Source: Nocardiopsis prasina DSM 43845 (GTDB lineage: Bacteria > Actinomycetota > Actinomycetes > Streptosporangiales > Streptosporangiaceae). Taken from it: a stretch of 64,000 nt of DNA. The translations under genes and the position numbers were made by a program. The notes under the pieces were generated by a model. That model was not told the origin of the DNA. It made no database searches and saw nothing but the letters and a program-made list of their open reading frames with translations. The stretch covers positions 28,465 through 92,464 of the forward strand of contig NZ_ANAE01000096.1 of NCBI RefSeq assembly GCF_000341265.1. Reading direction: 5' to 3'. Positions 34,687 to 42,786 of this stretch are shown here, one piece after another (position 1 is the first letter of the stretch; each line of letters begins with the position of its first letter).

Positions 34687-36003
34687 GTGAGCCGTAGCGA
34701 AACCGAACAGGTCGAAGGCCCGCTCGACCCCGTCGCGGCCGCCGCGCGGCTCGCGGCCTCCGGCCCCTTCTCCGAATACGTCCTCTACGAGCGCGACGGG
34801 GTCTGGCTCTTCGGCGGCGGAGTGCGCTGGGGAGTCGACCTCGACAGCGACCGGGTCACGGTCCGCGGCGCCGAGGGGATCGTCGACTCCCGCCCCTACA
34901 CGGGCAGCCCGGCCGACACACTGGCCGAGACCCTGGCCGCTCTGCCCGAAGAGTCCTGGCGGGCCTACGGCTGGGTGGGGTTCGACTTCGCGCTCCACTC
35001 CCGCGCGGCGGCCCCCGCGCTCCGCAGGGAACACGCGCGGCTCGCCCGCCTCATCGTGCCCCGGAGCGAAGTCCGCATGACCGTGGGCGGGGCCCACATC
35101 AGCGGGGGCTCAGCCCAGATGCGCCAGAAGGTGCGCTCCGTGCTGAGCGAACGGGTCTCCGAAACGGAGCGGACCCGCGTCACGATCGACTCGCAGAACA
35201 ACTCCCAGGCCTACGTCGGGCTCGTGAGCGAGGCCCTCACCGAGATCGACCGCGGCCTCTACGACAAGGTGATCCTGTCGCGCAAGGTGAACGTGCCCTT
35301 CGCCGTCGACATCCCCGCCACCTACGTGGCCGGACGCCGGGCCAACACCCCCGCCCGGTCGTTCCTGCTGGATGTCGATGGGCTCCGCAGCGCGGGCTTC
35401 AGCCCCGAACTGGTCGTCACTGTCGACGGGGATGGCGAGGTGCTGACCAATCCGCTCGCGGGCACTCGGGCGGCCGGTAGGGGCGCGGAGGCCGATGCTG
35501 CGGCCCGCGCCGAGCTGCAGTCCGACCCCAAGGAGATCCACGAGCACGCCATATCGGTGCGCGAGGCCGTCACGGAGATGCGGTCAGTGTGCCTTCCCGA
35601 TTCGGTCGCTGTTTCGGATTTCATGAGCGTCTCCCTCCGCGGCAGTGTCCAGCACCTGGCGTCCACCGTGCGGGGGCGCCTGGCCGAGGACACCACCCCC
35701 TGGCGCGCCTTCGAGGCGCTCTTCCCAGCGATCACCGCATCGGGGATCCCCAAGCCGAGAGCCCTTGAGGCAATCGTCCGTCTGGAGGAGGGTCGCGGCC
35801 TGTATTCCGGGGCCGTGGTCACTGCCACCTCCCACGGCGAACTCGAAGCTGCGCTGGTCCTACGCGCCGTCTACGAGGAACAGGGGCAGGCCTGGCTTCG
35901 CGCGGGGGCCGGGATCGTGGCGGGCTCGCGTCCCGAACGGGAATTCGAGGAAACCCGCGAGAAGCTGTCCAGCGTGCTGCCGCACGTGGTGTCCGCTTCG
36001 TGA
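34687..36003 (+). CDS. Salicylate synthase (MbtI/Irp9/YbtS type)
   Basis: A 438-residue chorismate-utilising enzyme that would convert chorismate to salicylate via isochorismate. Family blocks are YDKVILSRKV, NPLAGTRAAGRG, KEIHEHAISVREAV, SGIPKPRALEAI, RGLYSGAVV and GAGIVAGSRPEREFEET. The length matches MbtI and Irp9, which make salicylate in one step, unlike the two-enzyme PchA/PchB route; no pyruvate-lyase gene is present. GTG 34687 has AAGGAG 7 bases upstream; the longer frame from 34495 adds a low-complexity leader without a site. It supplies the substrate of the ligase at 32387. Confidence 0.92.
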   Translation: MSRSETEQVEGPLDPVAAAARLAASGPFSEYVLYERDGVWLFGGGVRWGVDLDSDRVTVRGAEGIVDSRPYTGSPADTLAETLAALPEESWRAYGWVGFDFALHSRAAAPALRREHARLARLIVPRSEVRMTVGGAHISGGSAQMRQKVRSVLSERVSETERTRVTIDSQNNSQAYVGLVSEALTEIDRGLYDKVILSRKVNVPFAVDIPATYVAGRRANTPARSFLLDVDGLRSAGFSPELVVTVDGDGEVLTNPLAGTRAAGRGAEADAAARAELQSDPKEIHEHAISVREAVTEMRSVCLPDSVAVSDFMSVSLRGSVQHLASTVRGRLAEDTTPWRAFEALFPAITASGIPKPRALEAIVRLEEGRGLYSGAVVTATSHGELEAALVLRAVYEEQGQAWLRAGAGIVAGSRPEREFEETREKLSSVLPHVVSAS

Positions 36004-36067
36004 CCGTGACCATGCCGACGCACCAGCACAGCACTCCCCTTCCCGACTTCGCCGAGGTGGTCATGCC

Positions 36068-36925
36068 ATGACAGACGTCCAAGAGAACGGGTTGGTCCCC
36101 TACCTGCTCGCCAACCGGGCCTTCGTCGCCCCAGCCGTCGAACAGGCTGTCGGGGCGATGGACCTGCCCGGACGAACACGCCTGCTCGACGCCGGAACCG
36201 GTGCCGGGGGCGGGCTGGTGGCGCTGGCCCGGGCAGCCGACCCCCGGGCACGGGTCCTGGCAGTGGACCGCAATCCCGACGTACTGGCTCTGGCCAGGGA
36301 GCACGCCCAAGCCGAAGGGGTGTCCGACAGGGTCGAGGTGCGCGCCGCCGACCTGGTCGAGGTACTCGACGAAGCCGCTGACTCAGGTGAGGGCTTCGAT
36401 GCGATCTGGGCATCGGACGTGGTCTGGCCCGGGAACTTCGACGACCCCGGCGCCTTGGTCGCGCGCGCGGCGCACGCCCTGAGCCCCGGCGGCGTACTGG
36501 GGCTCTTCACCAGCAACTACTACCAGGCCATGTTCCTGCCTGGTCATTCCCGGCTGGAGCGGGCGGCGCGTACCGCTTCCGAACTCAACTGGGGGATCCC
36601 CTCCGGTGGCCCCGCCCACTATGAGCGCCACGCCGCGTGGCTGACGGCCGCAGGACTGCTTGACGTAAGGGTGAGCGTCTTCGCTCGAGTGGGTTCGCCG
36701 GTCGACGCGGACCCGAGCGTGCGCCCCTATCTGGAGAACGCCGTGTGGCCGGAACTGCGCGAGTCGGTGGTCAAGCGTGGCACCGACGCGGGTCTGACCC
36801 GTGATGAGGTGGCCGAGGCCGAGCGGCTCATGACGCCCGGGCACCCGGACTACATCGTCGATTCCGCCGGCTATTACATGGTCCATCCGACCCTGCTTGC
36901 CCTGGGTCGGCGGTCCTCGGACTGA
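36068..36925 (+). CDS. SAM-dependent methyltransferase, last gene of the right arm
   Basis: A 285-residue class I methyltransferase with motif I LLDAGTGAGGGLVALA, acidic loop AVDRNPDVLALA and post-motif AIWASDVVW, where the D is in the usual substrate-facing position. It is not closely similar to the two related methyltransferases of the left arm, so it is a separate family. It starts 65 bases after the salicylate synthase stop; GAGGTGG lies about 10 bases before ATG 36068. A role in modifying the metallophore or its precursor is likely from position only. A strong terminator follows at 37142. Confidence 0.8.
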   Translation: MTDVQENGLVPYLLANRAFVAPAVEQAVGAMDLPGRTRLLDAGTGAGGGLVALARAADPRARVLAVDRNPDVLALAREHAQAEGVSDRVEVRAADLVEVLDEAADSGEGFDAIWASDVVWPGNFDDPGALVARAAHALSPGGVLGLFTSNYYQAMFLPGHSRLERAARTASELNWGIPSGGPAHYERHAAWLTAAGLLDVRVSVFARVGSPVDADPSVRPYLENAVWPELRESVVKRGTDAGLTRDEVAEAERLMTPGHPDYIVDSAGYYMVHPTLLALGRRSSD

Positions 36926-37303
36926 GTGTCACGGCCGCATGGTCCCTGTCCTGGGGCCAGGCGGTTTCGCGGGGCTTTCCCGACCGCGGCAGTCCAGGCA
37001 CATCTCGGCGCGGCGCGTCATCCGCGCCGTGGTGCCAGGTGAGAGGAGGCCACGCTCGTCGCGTGACCGCCAACGGCTGCTGTCGGTCGAACACACCCTG
37101 GCCGCGGCCAGGCGATGGGCGCCGCGGTCAACGAGCCCCGAGGGCCCTGACGGTGGGATCCGTCGGGGCCCGGAGAGCGTCAGTGCACGCCCTCGTGTGA
37201 ACAAGAGCGTGTGACCGGCAGGCGGAACGTTGCGGCTCGGGGCTGGCCAGTCCACTCCCCTCAGCTGACGAAGACGAATACCGCTGGCCGCGAGGCCTCA
37301 GGG
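36926..37303. other. 378-base convergent intergenic region, no gene
   Basis: It lies between the ends of the biosynthetic right arm and the importer operon, transcribed toward each other. No open frame has both a ribosome site and coding character. The only clear element is the bidirectional terminator at 37142-37171. Confidence 0.6.
37142..37171. terminator. Twelve-base-pair bidirectional terminator between convergent operons
   Basis: GGGCCCTGACGG (37142-37153) pairs with CCGTCGGGGCCC (37160-37171), with one G-T wobble and a 6-base loop. Located between the methyltransferase stop and the ABC ATPase stop, it can serve both convergent transcripts. Confidence 0.75.
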
Positions 37304-38701
37304 CTACGCGGCCAAGATGCGGCGCTCCGGGTCCAGCGTGAGCACCCGGTCCATACGGTCGGCGACGTGTCTGTCGTGGGTGACCGCGATGACAGCCAGG
37401 CCCTCCTCAGTACGGAGAGTGTCCAGCAGCTCCAGGATGGTGCAAGCACTATCGGCGTCCAGGGCCGAGGACACCTCGTCCGCCAGCAGCACCCGAGGTC
37501 CCGCAGCCAGGGCACGTGCGACGGCCACGCGTTGGCGCTGGCCACCGGAGAGCCGGGACGGCAGCGCGCGTTGGATGTCCGCAGGCAACCCCACCCGCCG
37601 CAGGAGCCCCGGAACCTCCGCAGCAGCCTGGCCACGGGTGAGCCCCCGAAGCACCATAGCCGGGCGCGCGAGTGTGGTTGCGACTCGCTGGGACGGGTTC
37701 AGGGTCGCGGCCGGGTCCTGGGCTACCAGCTGGATGGCTCGCAACGACTCCCTGGCCCGGTCCGTGTGCCTGGCGGGCAGGATCCGTCCGCCGAGCGAGA
37801 GTGTGCCCACTGCTGGAGGATGGAGCCCGGCCACACTCCTGAGCAGGGTGGACTTCCCACAACCAGAAGGGCCCAGTACCGCGACCGCCTCCCCCTCGCC
37901 GACAGACAGATTCACCTCGCGGACCAGTTCCCGGCCGCCAGGGGCCAGGAGCCGGACTCCCCGTAGGCTCAGCAGGGTGGCGCCCCGTGGGTGACGGGGG
38001 TCCGCGGTCGTGACACCGGCTCCGCGAACCGGATCGGTCACACCGATGTCGAGACGATGGTCGGCCACCCGTTCAGCGAAGCCTCGATCATGGGTGATCA
38101 CGACGGTGACCCTTCCACGACGGCCGCGCCTCTGTTCGAGAACGCCGAGCACGAGTTCCACGGTGGCGGGGTCCAGGCCGCTCGTGGGTTCATCCAGGAC
38201 CAGCACCTCGGGATCGGCGACCACTGCCCTGGCCAGTGCTACGCGCTGGGCCTGCCCCCCGGAGAGTTCGTGTGGGCGCCTCCGCCACAGCGTGTCGGCA
38301 TCCAGGCCCAGTGAGGTGAGGACCGCATGGACTGCCTCGGCTTTCGCGCGCCGGGATCCGACCGGCAGCGCCTCGGCCACCAGGGCGCACACTGGGCGCA
38401 GGGGGTGCAGGTCCGAGGCTGGGTCCTGGCCGAGGACGCCGGCGCTGCCGCGGCGCCATCGGCGCGCCGCCCGCCCTGCGGGCACCGTTTCTCCCTGCCA
38501 GCGCACCTGGCCGGTCCTGCGCACCAGACTGGGCGGGAGTGCGTCCAGGGCGGCCAGAACGGCGCTGGTTTTGCCGCTTCCCGAGGCTCCCATGACCGCG
38601 AGCACCCCACCGTCCGGCACCCGCAGGTCCACAGGCCCCACCACATGGGAGCCGTGTTCGTCCTCGACCAGCAGCGCCTCGGCACACAGTCCTTCAGCCA
38701 T
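37304..38701 (-). CDS. ABC transporter ATPase with two fused nucleotide-binding domains (Dpp/Nik type)
   Basis: A 465-residue protein containing two ABC cassettes. NBD1 (about 1-225) has Walker A GASGSGKTSAVL, signature LSGGQAQRVALARA and Walker B VLVLDEPTSGLDP. NBD2 (about 235-465) has Walker A GPSGCGKSTLLRS, signature LSGGQRQRVAVARA and Walker B VLLADEVSSALDA. Dipeptide/nickel importers normally use two separate proteins (DppD/DppF, NikD/NikE); here they are one short chain lacking the usual C-terminal oligopeptide-binding extension. The start overlaps the permease stop by 8 bases, so it completes the importer operon. The importer probably takes up the metal-loaded metallophore or metal. 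Confidence 0.9.
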   Translation of the reverse strand: MAEGLCAEALLVEDEHGSHVVGPVDLRVPDGGVLAVMGASGSGKTSAVLAALDALPPSLVRRTGQVRWQGETVPAGRAARRWRRGSAGVLGQDPASDLHPLRPVCALVAEALPVGSRRAKAEAVHAVLTSLGLDADTLWRRRPHELSGGQAQRVALARAVVADPEVLVLDEPTSGLDPATVELVLGVLEQRRGRRGRVTVVITHDRGFAERVADHRLDIGVTDPVRGAGVTTADPRHPRGATLLSLRGVRLLAPGGRELVREVNLSVGEGEAVAVLGPSGCGKSTLLRSVAGLHPPAVGTLSLGGRILPARHTDRARESLRAIQLVAQDPAATLNPSQRVATTLARPAMVLRGLTRGQAAAEVPGLLRRVGLPADIQRALPSRLSGGQRQRVAVARALAAGPRVLLADEVSSALDADSACTILELLDTLRTEEGLAVIAVTHDRHVADRMDRVLTLDPERRILAA

Positions 38702-39545
38702 CCGCGGGCTCCTTCAGTGCGGGGTCGTGGTCTCGGACCCGGCTCGTGCGATCGGCAGTGAGACAGATCTGGGCCAGGAGCGCGAGCAGCACGGTGGTGA
38801 TGCCCAGAGCCACAGCTGGTGCGGCGACGGCCCAGGGGTTGATCGCCACACCGGTCATGTTCTCCCTGAGCATGAGGGCCCAGTCGGGGGCGGGCGGGGC
38901 GGCGCCCAGCCCCAGGACGCTCAGTGCCGAGGCCACCTGCAGGGCGACCACCAGGCGCAGTCCCAGGTCGGCGGTGACCAGCCCCCGCATGGCCGGGAGC
39001 ACCTCCCTGCCCAGAATGGACGCGGTGGCCTCCCCACGCAGGAGCGCGGCTTCGACGTAACCGGACGTGCGCGCGGCTCGGACGGCATCTCGGACGACCC
39101 GCAGGGTGAGCGGCGCTCCCCCGCACACCGTCGCGATGATCACTGCTGTGTACCAGGGCAGGGCGACCGCTACGACGAGGGCGAACAGCAGGGAGGGGAG
39201 AGCGAGCAGCAGGTCGGCCGCGGCGGTGAGGGACCGCGAGGTCAGCCCGCCGAACCACCCTGCGACCAGGCCTCCAACTGTTCCGATGACACAGGCGCAC
39301 ACGGCAGCGGTCATGGAGACACCGAGCAGTCCTCCCCCGCCCGCCAGCACACGGGACCACACGTCACGGCCCAGAGCGTCGGTTCCCAGGGGAAGGCCGG
39401 GGGAAGGCCCCTGCCAGGGCGCCCCCAGGGGGGCCGTGGGGCTGTTCGGTGCCCACCCTTGGCCGAACAGGGCGACGGCGAGGACTCCGGCTGCCAGGAG
39501 AGGGACACTCAACGAGGCGAGGCGTACAGCGGCTCGACGGTTCAC
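38694..39545 (-). CDS. ABC transporter permease, DppC/NikC type
   Basis: A 283-residue inner-membrane permease. It begins with a membrane segment (ASLSVPLLAAGVLAVALF), then the DppC-type periplasmic block PLGTDALGRDVWSRVLAG, several further helices, and the cytoplasmic EAA-like loop (YVEAALLRGEATASILGREV). GTG 39545 overlaps the upstream permease stop (GTGA) and has GGAGGT seven bases before it; the GTG at 39554 lies inside that ribosome site and is less likely. It pairs with the DppB-type permease at 39542. Confidence 0.88.
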   Translation of the reverse strand: MNRRAAVRLASLSVPLLAAGVLAVALFGQGWAPNSPTAPLGAPWQGPSPGLPLGTDALGRDVWSRVLAGGGGLLGVSMTAAVCACVIGTVGGLVAGWFGGLTSRSLTAAADLLLALPSLLFALVVAVALPWYTAVIIATVCGGAPLTLRVVRDAVRAARTSGYVEAALLRGEATASILGREVLPAMRGLVTADLGLRLVVALQVASALSVLGLGAAPPAPDWALMLRENMTGVAINPWAVAAPAVALGITTVLLALLAQICLTADRTSRVRDHDPALKEPADG

Positions 39546-40540
39546 GCCAACCACCTCCGACGCGGTTCGGTCAGAGCGGCGACCAGGTCACCGGCCAGCA
39601 GCCCAATGAGGACGACCGCAGCAGCGAGGACAGCGGTGGCCTGGACGACCGGCAGGTCTCGTGAGGCGATCGAGGAAACCAGCAGGGAGCCGATGCCGGG
39701 ATAGCCGAAGAGGGTCTCCACCAGCGCTGCGGCGGCGATCAGCCCGCCTCCGGTCACCGCCGTGACCCTGGTGAAGGGAGCCAGGAGGAAGGGGAGGACA
39801 TCGGTGGCGGCGATGCGCCAGGGCGGCACACCACGCCGACGGGCGTCGGCCACGTGTGGCAGGCACATGGTGTCGGACACTGCTCCCGCGAGCAGGCTCG
39901 CTCCGTAGAACGCGGTGGGAAGTGCCAGTGCCATCACGGGGAGAAAGAGCAGTTCCGGGTGCTGCCAGGGCTCAGCCCCGGGTGGGAGCAGGGAGACCGG
40001 GGGCACCAGTCCCAGAGCGCCCGAGAACACTGTGACGAGGATCGCCGCGGTGACGGCGGTGGGCAGGGCCGCGCCCCCGGTCAGAAGAGCGGTGGACACC
40101 CGCTTGGCTCGTCCGCTTCCCCCTGCCCACCAGGCCAGGGCCACAGAGGTGGGCGCAGCCACCGCCAAGGCTCCCCCGACCACTGTGAGGGTGGCGGGTA
40201 GACGTTGCGCGAGGGCGTCGGCGACGGGGCGGCCGTTGACCAGGGACGTGCCCAGGTCACCGGTGAGCAGGGCGGCAGCCCAGTCGAGGTAGCGCCGCCA
40301 GGGTGCGGCGTTCAGGCCCAGTTCGTCCCGTAGTGCTCGTACCTGGTCCTGGTCGGCGCCGGGTGTCGCACGCAGGTCCGCTGCGTCGCCGGGCAGGAGT
40401 TCTGTGGAGGTGAACACCACCACCGACACCAGTGCCAGCAGAAACACGGTCCGAGCCAGGGCGAACAGGAAGGAGGCCCCCGCGGCCGTCCCCGGGGCGC
40501 GGAGGTGGACGACCGCGGGGACGGTCCGGGGACGGGACAT
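39542..40540 (-). CDS. ABC transporter permease, DppB/NikB type
   Basis: A 332-residue permease. The first helix (FALARTVFLLALVSVVVFTS) is followed by the DppB-type block RALRDELGLNAAPWRRYLDW and then TGDLGTSLVNGRPV. The C-terminal EAA-region reads ARRRGVPPWRIAATDVLPF, and ETLFGYPGIGSLL is the standard ending of this family. ATG 40540 overlaps the binding-protein stop by one base (TGATG). It forms the membrane channel with the DppC-type partner. Confidence 0.9.
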   Translation of the reverse strand: MSRPRTVPAVVHLRAPGTAAGASFLFALARTVFLLALVSVVVFTSTELLPGDAADLRATPGADQDQVRALRDELGLNAAPWRRYLDWAAALLTGDLGTSLVNGRPVADALAQRLPATLTVVGGALAVAAPTSVALAWWAGGSGRAKRVSTALLTGGAALPTAVTAAILVTVFSGALGLVPPVSLLPPGAEPWQHPELLFLPVMALALPTAFYGASLLAGAVSDTMCLPHVADARRRGVPPWRIAATDVLPFLLAPFTRVTAVTGGGLIAAAALVETLFGYPGIGSLLVSSIASRDLPVVQATAVLAAAVVLIGLLAGDLVAALTEPRRRWLA

Positions 40541-42051
40541 CAGTGGGCGACCCGGACCTGTTCGATGAACAGGCGGTGGAAGCCGGGGCCGGTCGGCAGT
40601 CCGCTCACGCCGGAGCCCGCAAGGTCGATTCCGTCTCCGGTGCCCCACACCACATAGCCGCCATCGTCGGCGACGCGTTCCTGGAGGTCCGCGAGCACGG
40701 CGTGACGGTCGCCCTCGTCGGCGGTGGCCAGCGCGTCGGCGAAATCGGCGTCCCACTCAGGGACGTCCCACGCCGTCTCGTTGACGGGGCCGTCAGAGAG
40801 CAGGGCCATCCGGGCGTAGTCGACGAAGCCGTTGCCGCCCAGGCTGTTGAGGTAGAAGGGTTCGACGTTCCACACCTCGGACCAGTACGTGTCGGGGGCG
40901 CCCACCTCGATCTCGACCTTGATGCCCGCCTCCGCGAGTTGTTCGGCGGCCAGGGCAGCGGTCTCCTCCATGCCCGGGTAGGAGTTGGTGGCATGCAGGG
41001 TGAGCTCGACGTCGTCCGCGTGGCCAGCGTCCTCCAGCAGTTCGCGGGCACGGTCCAGGTCCCGTTCGACTGGTGCGCGGTCAGACGCGAAGGGCTCCTG
41101 GGGATTGAGGATGTCCGCGCCGGCTTCGCCGTATCCGAGGAAGACCGTCTCGACGAGCTGCTCGCGGTCCAGTGCCAGCTTGATGGCCTCCCGCACGTTC
41201 GGGTCGTCAAAGGGCTCGGTGTCCAGGTCCATGACCAATGGGTAGTTCACTCCGGCGGGCCGGGTGACCACCTGCACCGCGTCGCTCTCCTCGTACTGCT
41301 GCGCACTGGTGGGCGACACGCTGCCCCCGACGTCCGCTTGGCCCGCGGCCACGGCCTCGGCCCGTGTGGCCGGGTCGGGCATGGCGCTGATCTGCAGGGT
41401 CCGGTAGTCGGCGGCCCCGCCCCACCAGTCGTCGTTGCGCGTCAGGACCGCGGTGGTGTCGTCGTGTTCCTGGAGCTGGAACGGTCCGGAGCCGACCACG
41501 GGTTCGGTGATGTCGTCGCTACCGTCGGGGACCACGAAGGTCAGGGAGGCGAGAGCGTTACCGACCTCGGCATAGGGCTGGTGGGTGGCCAGTTCCAAGG
41601 TGTGTTCGTCCACCACCGAGGAGGATTCCAGGTCGAAGACCGACAGGCGACCGTTGTTCTCGGCGCCCTTGCCCTGGATGCGATTCAGGGAGAACAGGAC
41701 ATCGTCCGCGGTGACCGGCTCACCGTCGGAGAAGATGGCGTCATCGCGGAGAGTGATGGTCCAACGGTCCAGCTCGCCACCGCTGGCTTCCCAGGTCCGT
41801 GCGAGTCGCGGCTGGACCCGTCCGTCCTCGTCGGTGACGGTGAGCACGTCGTAGAGCATGGCGAACCGCATGTAGTCGGACTCGTTTCCGACACGCCCGT
41901 GGGGGTCGTTGGTGGTGGCCGCCGGCGCTCCCACCGCCGCGTAGCGGAGGGTGGTGTCGGAAGCCGAGGCTGTCTCGCTCTCCCCACCTCCACAGGCGGT
42001 TACTGCCAGGAGCGCCACGAGGGCGCCCGCGGCCAGGGATCGTCGTCTCAT
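40540..42051 (-). CDS. Extracellular solute-binding lipoprotein, family 5 (peptide/nickel/metallophore)
   Basis: A 503-residue secreted lipoprotein. The signal peptide MRRRSLAAGALVALLAVTAC ends in a lipobox LAVTAC with the acylated Cys at 20. The mature part is an SBP_bac_5 protein, with the typical blocks WTITLRDDAIFSDGEPVTAD and DPNVREAIKLALDREQLV. This family binds peptides, nickel chelates and opine-type metallophores (NikA, CntA), unlike the FecB-type binding proteins that usually serve thiazoline siderophores. A GAAAGG site lies about 9 bases before ATG. Two perfect hairpins precede the start. It heads the importer genes and follows the Fur-type regulator on the same strand. Confidence 0.92.
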   Translation of the reverse strand: MRRRSLAAGALVALLAVTACGGGESETASASDTTLRYAAVGAPAATTNDPHGRVGNESDYMRFAMLYDVLTVTDEDGRVQPRLARTWEASGGELDRWTITLRDDAIFSDGEPVTADDVLFSLNRIQGKGAENNGRLSVFDLESSSVVDEHTLELATHQPYAEVGNALASLTFVVPDGSDDITEPVVGSGPFQLQEHDDTTAVLTRNDDWWGGAADYRTLQISAMPDPATRAEAVAAGQADVGGSVSPTSAQQYEESDAVQVVTRPAGVNYPLVMDLDTEPFDDPNVREAIKLALDREQLVETVFLGYGEAGADILNPQEPFASDRAPVERDLDRARELLEDAGHADDVELTLHATNSYPGMEETAALAAEQLAEAGIKVEIEVGAPDTYWSEVWNVEPFYLNSLGGNGFVDYARMALLSDGPVNETAWDVPEWDADFADALATADEGDRHAVLADLQERVADDGGYVVWGTGDGIDLAGSGVSGLPTGPGFHRLFIEQVRVAH

Positions 42052-42074
42052 CGTTCGGCCTTTCTCAGGGGAGA

Positions 42075-42123
42075 AGCCGTGGTCGCCACGGCTCCGGAGG
42101 AGATCTCCTGACGTCGTCAGGAG
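42075..42123 (-). promoter_or_regulatory. Two tandem perfect hairpins in front of the solute-binding protein gene
   Basis: AGCCGTGG-TCG-CCACGGCT (42075-42093) and CTCCTGAC-GTC-GTCAGGAG (42105-42123) are both perfect 8-bp stems with 3-base loops, separated by 11 bases. They begin 24 bases before the binding-protein start in the transcript. Candidate roles are partial termination, mRNA stabilisation or control of translation, setting the importer level relative to the regulator upstream. Confidence 0.5.
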
Positions 42124-42305
42124 GTTCGTGGGTGTTCGCCGCGCACGCGGTACACCAGGCGAGTGGGTTCGTAGCGCCAGCTGGGCCAGCGCGCGGGCGT
42201 GGGGCCCCGTGTGTTGAGCCCGGCGTCCTGGTGGAGCAGGTTCGTGGGGTGCCCGAGCTCGACTTCGATCGCGCGGGAGTCAGAGGCACCGCGGACAGAT
42301 ACCGC
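42117..42305 (-). CDS. Coding-like stretch without a canonical start, after the Fur-type gene
   Basis: A minus-strand frame open from 42305 to the TGA at 42117 reads, toward its end, ELGHPTNLLHQDAGLNTRG and then RWPSWRYEPTRLVYRVRG. Third codon positions are strongly G/C and the residue mix looks like a real protein. There is no ATG, GTG or TTG in this frame; only a CTG (in HPTNLLH) or an ATC just after the regulator stop could start it. It may be a small protein coupled to the regulator by a rare start, or the tail of a gene damaged by deletion. I do not recognise the family. Confidence 0.3.
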   Translation of the reverse strand, partial: AVSVRGASDSRAIEVELGHPTNLLHQDAGLNTRGPTPARWPSWRYEPTRLVYRVRGEHPRTS

Positions 42306-42675
42306 TCAGTTCGAAAGTGTGGTCGACCTTCTCGAAGCCGCTCGCGTTTCGGATGTGCTCTACGGCTGCGGCGAGTGCGGCGATCTCGGTGATCTCCTCC
42401 ACACCACCACAGACCCGACAGAAGAGGTGGTGGTGATGCACAGAGGTTTGGCAGCGGCGATAGAGGCGCTCACCCTCCGGCGACTGAATGGTGTCCAGCA
42501 GACCGTCCCGGGCCATCCGATGCAGGGTGCGGTAGACGGTGGAGAGGCTCGGCCGGTCCGAGACGGCCGCCTGTGCCTTCTCCAGCTTCTGATGGATCTC
42601 GCGGCAACCCTGAAAGCGAGCTTCCCGCCCCATGATCCTGAGGACGAAGTCCATGTACTTGGGCACGTTGGGCAT
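42280..42675 (-). CDS. Fur-family metalloregulator, Zur-like
   Basis: A 131-residue winged-helix regulator. The DNA-binding domain ends with the recognition block SLSTVYRTLHRMARDGLLD; metal-site residues follow in LYRRCQTSVHHHHLFCRVCG with the first CxxC, and a second CxxC lies at the end (GICPRC). The GE.LYRRC, HHHHLFCR and HTFELSGICP pattern is closer to actinobacterial Zur than to FurA. The N-terminal helix (PKYMDFVLRIMGREARF) is atypical for the family. ATG 42675 follows the stop of a leader ORF by one base; an in-frame TTG at 42783 lies within the operator and would add a Cys/Pro-rich leader, so it is rejected. It probably autoregulates and controls the importer and biosynthetic promoters. 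Confidence 0.88.
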   Translation of the reverse strand: MPNVPKYMDFVLRIMGREARFQGCREIHQKLEKAQAAVSDRPSLSTVYRTLHRMARDGLLDTIQSPEGERLYRRCQTSVHHHHLFCRVCGGVEEITEIAALAAAVEHIRNASGFEKVDHTFELSGICPRCL

Positions 42676-42676
42676 G

Positions 42677-42748
42677 TCAGCCGACCGCCAGACGAAGGAT
42701 CGACACAGACAAGAGGGCGCCTCGGCATCGGCACAGCCCTGCGTACAC
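42677..42748 (-). CDS. 23-codon leader ORF coupled to the Fur/Zur-like regulator
   Basis: GTG 42748 is preceded by a perfect AGGAGG with a 6-base spacer, the best ribosome site in this region. It encodes MYAGLCRCRGALLSVSILRL plus AVG and stops at TGA (42679-42677), one base before the regulator ATG (TGAcATG). The regulator ATG itself has only a weak site, so translation is probably coupled through this leader. The CRC motif could in principle sense cysteine or metal supply; that is speculation. Confidence 0.6.
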   Translation of the reverse strand: MYAGLCRCRGALLSVSILRLAVG

Positions 42749-42786
42749 GAGGGACCTCCTGGAGGGGTCTGAGGCACGACCAATGG

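Noticed and set aside
42065..42289. 74-codon minus-strand ORF starting at a GTG overlapping the regulator stop
   Set aside because: Its composition (Ser/Thr/Arg/Pro-rich) is that of an out-of-frame reading; the alternative frame over the same bases has much better codon character and protein-like sequence.
42676..42783. N-terminal extension of the Fur/Zur-like protein from an in-frame TTG at 42783
   Set aside because: The TTG abuts the operator palindrome and -10 hexamer, has no ribosome site, and the extra residues are a Cys/Pro-rich stretch not seen in Fur proteins. The AGGAGG in this region belongs to the leader ORF in another frame.
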